From Echinometra lucunter (taxonomy: Eukaryota > Echinodermata > Echinoidea > Camarodonta > Echinometridae), in the NCBI GenBank assembly GCA_029962745.1, contig CM057167.1, positions 16,732,204 to 16,796,203 of the forward strand: 64,000 nt of DNA, in the 5' to 3' direction. Every line of letters begins with the position of its first letter. Positions within the stretch are counted from its first letter, which is position 1. Made by a program: the position numbers and the translations under genes. Positions 13,301-25,700 of the stretch are shown here, one piece after another. The notes under the pieces were generated by a model, which searched no databases, was not told the DNA's origin, and saw nothing but the letters and a program-made list of their open reading frames with translations.

Positions 13301-16300
13301 TGCCAATTTAAAAACTTTAATGATTAGTTACATTTAAACTGCTCAAATTTGAGAACGCAACATCATACTGCACTGAAAATGGACTCAAAATTTTCAGTGA
13401 ATTTTTCTCTTTCTACTCATGTATAATGTGTCATGCCCAGCATTCTGGACCAACAGATATTGCCAAAGCGTCTCCTAAAGGAGACACTGTACGTCTATGG
13501 GTTAAACTAATTTGACCTTTATCCCCTGCCCTAGTAAACCACCCCTGCTGAAGGTCGGTGAGCAGCTAGAAGTAACTTTGAGGGTCAGCATTGCTAACAA
13601 AGAAGAGGATGCTTACGATGCCAGGCTGGTTATCACCTATCCTGTCTACTTGGGATTCATCTCACTCACATCAGACTCACAGGTAAAGCCCATAGATGTA
13701 TTAATTCATTTACTAGACAAAAAGCAGCACACGCGGAAATCATTACCCAACTGGCATTAGGCCCCGCCTGTTTTGGATCACTTGAAGGGGTTGATAAGCA
13801 CCCGTTGTCGTCATGGTATGGAGAACACGGTTGCATTATTCATATCTATTGCGTGTGTCAGTTTTATTGTGACACTAGTTTATTGCACATTTATTATGCA
13901 TTTATTGCGCATGATGGGTGTAATGTTTCATAACGGATATGGGACACCTGATGGGTGTAATGTTTCATAACGGATATGGGACAGATTACCAGGACATGTC
14001 ATTCTCCATGGAAACCCAACTACGTTCAGAGAGGCTACACTACCTATCATCAGCATGATGCAGCCTCCTGTTGGGTCCCACATGCTATAAATGGACCAAT
14101 GCATGTTTTTACTCGCACCCCTGCATGCTCATTTTTATTGTATATATGTGAGCCAACCCAAATCCTGCACCTTGTCACCTCCATTGGCACATGACATTAT
14201 TGACATCCCATTATAGCTTCCAAGGAGCTGCGTTTTGGGATTACTGCGACAAGTAACAAGTAACGTGTACAAATGCACACTGCTCGTTGGAAGCATCTTA
14301 CAAAATGTATTATTCATTTTTGATCATGAATATGCAGAGGTGCTTAGGTAGGCCTTCTAATGGATCTGGACAAAATGGGGAAGCTTTCGGGGCCTGGTAT
14401 TGCCACTCACAGTTCAAGGTTAATGAGAAGCTTGAGCTTCGGGTTATGTAATGCATCTAGAGTGCCAGTGATATGTAATCCTTCCTCCATAATAGACATG
14501 ACCCTCCATCACAAAATGACCCATAAGGCGAGATTTGATATTTTAACATTTTAAAGACATTGGCTGACTTTGTGAGCAGCCGCTTTAAAAAATTCTCAAA
14601 TGAAACATGTGTATGAGTACTTGTATTTGTACTAAAAAACCCTGAAATGGACCATAATTTTGAATGAAAAACTGTAAGTTAGAGGCAAACCGCGATTTCA
14701 TTATTTTTCGTCTCAGAGACAATAAACAAGAGGACCATTTTGCTCGAATTAAAAAATACTGTTGTCTGCCTCCCGCTGCATGATACACCAAAACACACAG
14801 TACGGTCCGATGAGCCATGCGCGCNNNNNNNNNNNNNNNNNNNNNNNNNNNNNNNNNNNNNNNNNNNNNNNNNNNNNNNNNNNNNNNNNNNNNNNNNNNN
14901 NNNNNNNNNNNNNNNNNNNNNNNNNNNNNNNNNNNNNNNNNNNNNNNNNNNNNNNNNNNNNNNNNNNNNNNNNNNNNNNNNNNNNNNNNNNNNNNNNNNN
15001 NNNNNNNNNNNNNNNNNNNNNNNNNNNNNNNNNNNNNNNNNNNNNNNNNNNNNNNNNNNNNNNNNNNNNNNNNNNNNNNNNNNNNNNNNNNNNNNNNNNN
15101 NNNNNNNNNNNNNNNNNNNNNNNNNNNNNNNNNNNNNNNNNNNNNNNNNNNNNNNNNNNNNNNNNNNNNNNNNNNNNNNNNNNNNNNNNNNNNNNNNNNN
15201 NNNNNNNNNNNNNNNNNNNNNNNNNNNNNNNNNNNNNNNNNNNNNNNNNNNNNNNNNNNNNNNNNNNNNNNNNNNNNNNNNNNNNNNNNNNNNNNNNNNN
15301 NNNNNNNNNNNNNNNNNNNNNNNNAACGGACAAAATGAAAATACAGATGGGTCACTCTTGACAGGGAAACGAGACCAATCACAAGATTTTCATTTAGCGG
15401 TGCACTTTATCATATTCATATGATGTTGTCTATGTGTATCAGTTATAACGGAATATAAAAGTGTACCTTTGATGTGAAGTTTCCTTATCATTGTTGTCAG
15501 TCAATGTGACCCATGCTATAGTCTATCATGGATGTTTACATGTATACCATGCTTCATACCGGGTAAAAAATACTTTTTTTCCTTCAAGAGCTATTCTCTC
15601 TAAAAAAAACTCCCATCAACAACTTTACAGGAGGTACATGTATTTCTAGGTCAAAGGGAGCTATGCTGAATTGCTGATATTCCAAATTTCTCCTTGTATG
15701 TTGATTTTGCTGCTCCGAGGTCACGATTCACGAATTTATTGCTTATATTCTGAGCCGAGGCAAGAGCGACTGAAGAAAATGGTTGCCCTAAAGAATTGGG
15801 TTTTAAGGATTTTAGGGTGCTATTTAAGCTCCGCCGAGGGTGAAATCTCCCGTCACCGCCGGGTATTTTTTGCCCTGGCTTCATACCATCTCACAGTGAA
15901 TTCTGTTGGGAATTCAGCCAATCAGATGCAAGGATTCCAGTAGCTTATAACAGTTATTGCAACTTGTTATTGATAACAAGTTTTATGAAACGGGGCCCAG
16001 GATGCCACGCAAAGAAGGAACCTTATACCAACCGTCTTTCTGAATGAATAATTCCTCTGTTTGGCCCACTGGACACTTGACCACCTGAATGCTTTTTAAC
16101 ACATATACAGTGTACATGTGTATAGAAATGAAGAGTTTAATATTTAAAATATATATATCCTTTCTGTAAATTGAGATATTTGCAATTGAAGTTGCTAAAA
16201 TATGAAGAAAATGATAAGAAAATATATGATACTTAATATATCACATTTCTAAACATTTTCTTATTATGAGTGAGGTATTAAATGGGAGGCATTATGGGAT

Positions 16301-16692
16301 TTCATAGGATGGTGGTGTTACTTTAAAAAAAAAAAATAGAAAAATGAATGGCCTTATCATTTTTGCAGTTATACTCTTCATTTATTTACTACTTTTTTTG
16401 TTTCCTAGGATGCCTTTGCTGTATTATACGATGCATCAAAGGTACCCCCAGATGCTGAGGAATTCAATATCACGCTCGTTGCTTCCTCGTAAGTCAAAGA
16501 ACAGACATATGATTATGATGATATTCTGTTCTGGTATAGCGTACATCACATTGCGATTTAAAGTCTCTAAATTCAGATTCAGATTCAGATTCAGTTATTG
16601 TCATGCAAAGCAGGAAGTTTGATTTACAGTCTGGTAATTAAAGAATATATGTGAACAGTAACATAGCACAGGATAAAGATCAAAATAATGGC

Positions 16693-16724
<32 letters not shown>

Positions 16725-19700
16725 CAGCAGCAGTACTAGTAATAGTAGTAGTACTAGTAGCAGCAGTAGCAGTAGCAGTAGCAGTAGCAGTAGCAGTAGC
16801 ATAGCAGAAGTAGTAACAGTAGTTAACAGTAGTTGTCTCAGTAGTAGTAGCAGCAGTAGCAGTAGTAGTAGCAGTAGAAGTAGCAGTAGTAGTAGCAGTA
16901 GCAGTAGCAGTAGCAGTAGCAGTAGCATAGCAGAAGTAGTAACAGTAGTAACAGTAGTTGTCTCAGTAGTAGTAGCAGTAGTAGTAGCAGTAGTACTAGC
17001 AGTAGCAGTAGCAGTAGCAGTAGCAGTAGTAGTAGTAGCAGTAGTAGTAGCAGTAGCAGTAGCAGTAGTAGCAGTAGTACTAGCAGTAGCAGTAGCAGTA
17101 GCAGTAGCAGTAGCAGTAGTAGTAGTAGCAGTAGTAGTAGCAGTAGCAGTAGCAGTAGTAGCAGTAGTACTGGCAGTAGTAGTATTAGTAGCATTTTAGT
17201 AGCAGTAGTAGTAGCAGTAGCAGTAATATTGTAACATCAAACACTGATGTTCATTACATTTTTTATTCAAAGAGCAAAAAACAAACAAATGAAAAATGTA
17301 ACACCAAATGCCGACATTCATTGTATCATTGATTCAAAAGTTACTGCCAGTTTTGTGATGCAACTGCTTCTGTCCCTTTTTTTCTGTTTGTCATGTTGTA
17401 GGACCAATTCTGATTCTAACCAGGATGATAACAAACAAGTTATCACAGTAGAAGTCGAGAGCGTCACTGATATTCTCATCAGTGGGTAAGTCAAAGAAAG
17501 TTTTGTTAGTTTTCTTACTTTTTGAAAAAATCTGCTTATGTGAAATAAGAATTTTTGTTACTGAATAGCTATTTGGCTTAAAAGCCGTCAAGTGACACTC
17601 AACAATGTGTACAGCAGTGCTGTCATAGACAGGCCTTCTGTCGACACGTTTCTCGACAAACACTGTTTTTTGACAGAAATCGACATGTCGACAGTGATCC
17701 GATAATGTCAACATAATCAGAGTAGTTCAATCAAGATGAAGTTGAATACGTGGGACTCGGATTAGGGTTCCAGAAAGGGAGAAAATCATTTGAAAAATTC
17801 CATCAGACAAACTAGCTGAAAGTTAAATCTGTGATATAAAAAAAAAGTGAAGACGAAGTCGCAAAAGATAGTCACTCGTGCAGGGATTCCAGCTGCTCCA
17901 GCAGCAACTTACCACTGGCAGTGGCTGGCTCTAGCCATCCGAAAGTCAGTCGAGATCCAATAAGAATGGAAAAGTAAAACTCGTCAGTCCCCATGAATCA
18001 TCAATCACATGATAGCGGCGCCTGGGCAGTAAGTGCGATTGCGATGAAATAAAGACTGCACTGTACTTTCACAGTTTCACGAGAAATCATTTTTAGTTTG
18101 AATGGAAATAATAGAGTATGGATTATGGAATGATATAGGCCTATTGAGTGAGGAATTATTTTCCTTGTTTGTGCAAAAGTAGACACCAGGTATAATTTTT
18201 TTTTTAAATTTGTATTTTGAGGGCAGTTTTTTAGTTCAGTCTGTTGTGAGGTTACTGCCTTTTGGTGAAATACACACTGCAGTGACCGCGTGGGTGCATT
18301 CTCTGTGGTTTCAATTGGCGCACAATATTTTTTGATTGACTGTACGACCCAAATTCCTCAAAATATTACTTACCATGCCCTTTTTGTAAAATGACTTTGG
18401 CCTTGGTGCCCTTTGTAGTGGCCTTAGTGCCCTTAAAAATATGAGGCATTTAAGACCAAACTGGCCTTGCCCTCAAAATTGCCTGAGATAGCAAATACCC
18501 ACAATCTTATTTAACAACTATTGCATGCATATTTTTCTAGATAGCATACATGCACCTTTAATTAATTGAATAGATTAATTTAATAATTCATTAATAAAGG
18601 AATGAATGAAGAAATAAATAATTAGATTAGTAAATAAATAGATCAATGAATAAATAGATTTTTAAAAATAACAAATTAATAAGTACATGGATCAATAAAT
18701 GATTAAATACATGAATAAATGAGTAGATAAATGAATTAATAAAAACCTGACTATCCTGTTTTATTTGTTTCATGAACAGCGAGGGACCAGAGCAGCTTTA
18801 CTTCAGCGGGCAGGTGATTGGAGAGAGTGCTATGCAGTACTTTGAAGACATTGGATTGGCTGTCAACCAGAAATGGACGGTAAGTGCTCTCCTCAATGTT
18901 TGCGTTAAGATGATCACTGTATTGAGTCCATCTTTAAATTGGCATCAAAGTAAATGTTGTGTACCAAAATTTTATTTGTTAATTGGTTGGTAAGAACATA
19001 CATTAAGGACTAAACATGATCAGCTAAAGCTAATTTCCACATGGTCTTGATTGAAAGACTGTACATATAGCTGCAAGGAGTCCACTCATTTATGTTTCCA
19101 TATTAGAGGCACGAATTTTCCTAATTAACCCATTCGTGACAGAGGTCCACATTTTGTGGTTTGGCCTAATTCTTTGATGCAAAGCCCTAAAAATCATACC
19201 AAATACATGAGCAGAAAGAGCAAAATATTCTACATATACTGTGCCCATTTTGGTTCCATCAATATTCGTTGTTTGACGCTGAAATTTTTTAAAGGAAAAT
19301 AAGCAATAAAATCCTTAAATTGGCAATGTGATATAAAGTTTAAAATCACCGTTTTCCCCTGCAAATTGGCAACTTTTTGACTTCTCATAACTTCTGTCAA
19401 TTTATATTCATTTCAGATACATGACGTTTTATAAGAAAAATGTAGCTACTGTGATTGTTACTGTACTAGATCAAAAGATAATGCAAAAATGTCCCTAATA
19501 ATAATACTACTAATAATAGTGGCTACTTGTATAGCGCACAGGTCTGCCTTTTGGCACTCATGGTGCTAAAAAAAAAAAGAGAGAGACATTTTGCTGCTCT
19601 GGGTTAAAGGTAATCTCAACCTTTTGCAAAATCTACGAAAATCCATACAACTTGGCATGAGTTTAGGATATGCCCATCTGGTATTGTGTATTTAATCTTA

Positions 19701-22700
19701 TGGTCATACGTTGGTTAAGCTATTAATGTAAAATGAAAATCTGGCTACCAGTCTTGAATAAGCAAGTCGGATCAGCTCACTGGCAGTGCAGTAGATATGT
19801 ATTGCAGAGCTAGCTCAGCACAGCTTGCTCAGTGGCCACCACATGTACCGCTGAGGGAGCTATTCTAACTAACGGTCAAATTAAATTTTGAATCTTCTGA
19901 TCTATTTTTCGTGACACGAAAAATTTACTTATAAATCTAATAATTAGGAAAATTTTGATTAACACCCATCTTCCAGTTTAATCATTTGGTGGGAAGTTAT
20001 CTTTAATATACTATAATATACTACTAGATTCTTGTAATGTCAGATTTTAGGCTGCAAAAGGTTGAGACAAGCTTTAAAGTTACTGCGATTATGCCTTACG
20101 TTGTTCTTTTTTTTTTTTTTTAAATTTCAGATATTCAATGAAGGCCCTGGAGCAGTGAATACAGCCATAGTGAGAATCAACTTCCCCTACGAGGTGGCTA
20201 ACGGTAAATGGCTTCTATATATGACAGAGATGCCGTACGTCGAGGACAACAAGGGCTCGTGCAACGTTACCCCAGCCATCTACGTCAATGAGCTCGGTCT
20301 AAGGGTAAGAAGCTTGAAGGCTTACAAAAGGCCTCTTGAAACCATACGTTGTCTGTGTCCATGTGCATTGCAGGAATGTACCCACACTGGACTTTGGTTG
20401 AATTGATGATAATGATAATAATAATGATAATAATAGTAGTGATAATGATAATAATAACTGTGAATTTATATTGTTCAGCTTCTTTAGGAATATACTCAAT
20501 TGCACAGTAATGTGCAGAATGGTAACTGAATCCAGTGACCAGGGTGATAATAGCACTGTAAGTGCTTTGGCTAGTTAAAGAGCTTTTTAAGAAACTTGTA
20601 TTATTATTATTTTTACTATGGACTGCAGTATTTGTTTTGTTTACAGCCTAAGGATGGAGGGGTTCCCTACAATCCGGTGGGGGCAGGTGCTGGTGCAGGG
20701 TCTACGTCCCAGTCCAGGAAGAGACGCGAGGCAGAGGCATTAACTTCTACCAGAGAGCTTACAGCAGGCAAGGATGTCACACTTGTAAGTGAACCTTGGA
20801 TATTAAAGAGAAGTTTGAGTTTCGAGTAAGGTGAAACATAATTTGTCAGCTTTCTCATCCTTTTCATGTCTATCAGGAAGAATATCCTAGCAAAAAGGCT
20901 CCTTAGAAAGGATTACTTTTCAAAAGCTCTCATATTGGAAATATGACCAGGAATGAGTTGAGTTGAGTCATGGTTTATTTGTTCAAAAAGATTGTACATG
21001 ACAGGTAGCCAAAGGCTGAAATATGCATGCTTAAATAAATCATATTTGATTCAAACATACATGATAGTTAGTCATTAAGTTTGAAGTAATATGATATGAT
21101 GATATGATACATAGGAACACAAAATGATATAATTCAAAATCATTGTTGATTAATGTAATAAAACAGATTTCAGGCTAAAAGTAATTTGATAACATTGAGG
21201 AATACATTTAAGATTATAATTACAGACATAGACATGATTCACAAATTGCAAATATTACAAATATTGTTTCATGTGTATTCACATAGATACTGGTATATAC
21301 CTTATGTAGATTATTGGTAATTACATTAGAAATAGCTGAAAAGTAGGTGTCGAACATTCATGCCAGATTTATTTGTGGTGCCATATACTTGTTTCTACTG
21401 TGCATCGCAAGTATTTTTCAGTGAATTTCATATCAGTTCAATGATCCTTAAATCTCAGACTAGGCCCTGCCTTTTCTCATATGTACACCTCTTATACAAC
21501 TTTATTTGTATATGAAGGCCATGGTAAACTGCATTTGAAAACAAAAATGATAATAAAAAGTCTGGCGGTTCTTTGTGTACTTAGTGAATGGCTATTGGAA
21601 ATGAGTGATGAAATAAAGGGCTTATATTCTTTTCCTGTGTGTGTTCTAAGATACAACAAGCACTGTAGGCTTAACCCCTCTCCCCCATCCCATGTTTGTC
21701 CAGCCACTGAGGTGGAGCGAGACTAAGGGATCCTTAGCGACATCTGTCCGTCCATCTGTGACGTTTATCAACCTTGAATAACTTTGCACCCCTCTGCTCA
21801 TTTGTAACCAAACTTAGATGATAGATGCTCTGTAGAGACCTCAATGTTATTTGGGGGTCAAAGGTCATGCATGTAGATCAAAGGTCAAATGAGATCAAAT
21901 GTTGAAATTTACTTGCCAGTTTCTACTCAGGTTGGTAACTTTTGAATCATAAGCCCATTTGTAACCTAACTTGGATGGCAGATGCCTTACAGGGACCTTA
22001 GTGTTATTTGGGGTCAAAGGTCACATATGTAGGTCAAAGGTCAAATGTGGTCAAGTGTTACAATTCACCTGCAAGAATGATTGCACGTGAATGTGGTGAG
22101 ACACATTATGGCTATGGCCTTGTTTTTGATCAGTTTACTGCCACATATATTAACAAGTCTTCATATTCTTCAAATGTGAATTTGTTTTTCTTATAGGACT
22201 GTGCGGCTGGTAATGCAAAGTGCTTGACCATTAGGTGTGATCTTGACCCACTGACCAAAGAAAAGGGCATGAACGAGGTCAAAATTATCGTCCGGTCAAG
22301 GCTCTGGAACAGTACTTTCCTTGAGGTAAGGGAATTAATTAAATCCTATCCAGTTAGGGTGCTCTAATAAAATGATATCCCAGTGTAAACTAACCGTTTT
22401 TGTCTCGCCTGCGTAGCGGAGCGAGACATAGGTATCACTATTTCCGGTGTCGGCGTAGGCGGCGTCGTCGTCAACAATTGTGTTGTACACCCAATAACTT
22501 TCTATAGCTTTAAGGTGGGATCACCAAATTCATACCAGAGGTCCATCTCTTGAAGGCGCAGGTCAAGTTCGAATATGAGTCGAATTTGAATAAGGTCAAA
22601 GGTCAAAGGTCAATGAACTTTCCATGACTGGCACTGTGCTATATTGTACACACAATAACTTTTTATACCTTCGAGGTAGGATTGCCAAATTCATACAAGA

Positions 22701-25700
22701 GGTCCATCTCTTGAAGGTGCAGGTCAAGTTCGAATGTGAGTTGAATTTGATTAAGGTCAAAGGTCAAAGGTCAATGAACTTTCCATGACTGGCACTGTGC
22801 TGTGTTGTACACACAATAACTTTCTATAGCTTCGAGGTGGGATCACCAAATTTATACCAGAGGTACATCTCTTGAAGGCACAGGTCAAGTTTGAGTATGA
22901 GTTGAATTTGAATAAGGTCAGAGGTCAAAGGTCAATGAACTTTCCATGACTGGCACTGTGCTATGTTGTACACACAATAACTTTCTATACCTTCGAGGTA
23001 GGATTGCCAAATTCATATGAGAGGTCCATCTCTTGAAGGTGCAGGTCAAGTTCGAATGTGAGTTGAATTTGATTAAGGACAAAGGTCAAAGGTCAATGAA
23101 CTTTTCATAACTGGCACTGTGCTATGTTGTACACCTAATAACTTTCTATAGCTTTGACGTGGAATCACCAAATTCATACCAGAGGTCCATCTCTTGAAGG
23201 TGCAGGTCAAGTTACATTCTTTTTCACTAACATTCATTTCCTTACTTGCATGGAAATAATTATAGCTTCATAGTATTAACAGCATTCTTAGTGTTATCTG
23301 ATTTCCTAGGGATAAAGTAGGCCTATACCATTATTGCATATGTAAACTGTCAGAACCGCAATTCACCCCCTAAACTGCTGACAGCCTCAGAAGTCATATA
23401 GCATAGTTTTGACATGCAGTCTCTTCATGACTGCAATATGCAGGCGAGACAACGCTTGGCGTTTGCCTTGTTATTTGTCATTGCAATAAGTCATATCAGC
23501 AGAAATGATTAATTTTTTTTTTGTGTGTGGGATTCCAGGGCCATAGGCATCAGAGTGTTAGACCTTTGTCGTTGATATAATTGCATCTCAAATTGACTTA
23601 TGAAAATGAAAACATGTAGAAGATTCCAGTATTGTTATGAAAAATTTGAATTCTGTTTACATTATCATGTTTCAAAGAATGTTGTACATGTAATGGATGT
23701 GAAGCAGTGAAGGTTATTGTTTTCAGTAGATGCTTGCATTCTGCATTTTTGTTCTTAATCGACCATTTTGTCTGTAGGATTACATCAACGCCAAGAGCGT
23801 GAGAATTATAACCGAGGGATACATTGAGATAGAGAGCGCCCCCTACATCACCCAGACAAGGACCGACAACGATAGAGCTCAGGTGAGCTATTCAGGTTGC
23901 TCAGAGGATTGTTTGACATATCCAATTACTCCACCGTCAATTTCTAATTGCATTCCTAACTTTAAAACTGGACCCCATATTTTGGAGGTATTGTGGTTTA
24001 GTGGTTGATTCACTTACTCTTAAAGGGTTGAGGATTCAAATCCCAACCCAGCACTTTTTGGCAAGACTTTAATCCACTTTTTGCACCCTCCACTCAGGTG
24101 TTAAATGGGTACCTTGTAGGATACAAACATTAATGTAGTTACATTGGCATGTGTGAGCTTGTAAAATGGCATGGGGCAGGAACAATCCCCAGGGAGTGGA
24201 GACGGTGCACTACTGTATATGTGTGGGACAGCGATTGAAGTGTTGAAAAGGTTGCATTTGAATAAAAATCTTATTTTCGTTTCTCAATTCTTTCAGAGAT
24301 TGAGTCATACAATGAACCTTTGTAATCAGATGAAATTAAATCACGATCTTTCCGTCTCCTTTTCCTTCCCGTCAGCTCTCCCTGAGGATCACCCCCGACA
24401 TCAAGTCTCTACCCCCATCCAAACCACTCCAGTGGTGGATCATTGCCCTGGCCGTCATCGGAGGCCTCATCCTTCTCATCCTCCTCATCATCCTTCTGTG
24501 GAAGGTAAGAATACCATCATGCATTGGAATAATTCAAGATATACCGAGAAGCGCCAACATGGATGTCTATACTGGGTGTCCCAGAAGCGGAATGGTGAAT
24601 TTTCAGTACTTAAAAAAGTAGATATTTTTACATCTGTGGGTAAAGCATCGTCTACCAAAGAGAATGATACCAAGATCATTGAATTTGTGAAGTAATTTTG
24701 ATTCTATGCCTGTTTCTTAAAATAGAGTCATTTTCAAATTTTTGGCGACTGATGAGACTAGCATTGTGTTGGGATGGCCTTTCATAACACGATGGTTGAG
24801 AGAATTCCATTGATGCATGTCAATAACAAAATATGCCATACACATGCCATATGAAAGGCCATTCCCGACACGATTCTGCTCCGTCACAAAAAACATGCAA
24901 AATTCTAAAATTACTGTATTTTAAGAACGGGCATACAACCAAAATTACCTCACCAAATTCAATGATCTTGGTGTCATTCTCTTCGGTAGATGATGCTTTA
25001 CCCAATAATGTAAAAAAGATTATCTTCTTGTTGAAGGTAAAGCACTGAAAATCCACAGTTCCGCTTTTTCTGGGACAAGCGGTATATGTGATACAGTGCT
25101 ATATCTTTGTAGTTTGGGGGTAGCAAATCATTTCTTTTAACAACAGCAATTGGATGGATTGGATAAACTCTATTTGCTGTGCGATGTGAAAGGCAGTGAA
25201 ATGATGTTATTTTCAAATACACGAAAGATTCATGTATGCGACAACCATCTCGGTCACCATATAACTATTTGTTGTTCTTCAGAGTTATTTATTATTTCAT
25301 CATCTGAACATTCAGTTTGTGGAATAGTTTATCATGGCATCGATTTACAACGTTCAATTTCCATCTCTGGACTTTCATTCATTCATAGACAAAAAGACCA
25401 AAATATTGCATTTTAGATTCATTACTTAATTTGTCATACTAGTATTCATGCTGAATTGGGATGAAGCCGTAATGAACAAAAATCCATGGAAGTTTGCACA
25501 TTTGAAAGATATTTTCATTGTGTGTGTATATAAAGTTTACTCAAGCCATAGTCACTACATATCCTCTAGAAGCCCTTTACCCATCAAAATGATTGTCCTC
25601 ACTTCAGTCCCCATACTGCAGTTAAACGTACAAAATGATTGTTCGTTGCCAAGCATTTTCATTCATTCTGTTTACTGTATAAGCTGAAATTTTTGGGGTG

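Noticed and set aside
13976..14070. CHSPWKPNY frame as the missing calf-1 exon
   Set aside because: Cys spacing and the following residues do not fit the expected Cys loop, and no phase-0 acceptor/donor pair surrounds it.
14585..15423. Frames spanning the first N block (and similarly 38304-39243)
   Set aside because: They exist only because N cannot give stop codons.
16651..17199. Long Ser/Val/Leu frames over the AGY repeat
   Set aside because: Trinucleotide repeat inside a spliced-out integrin intron; all three frames on both strands give homopolymers.
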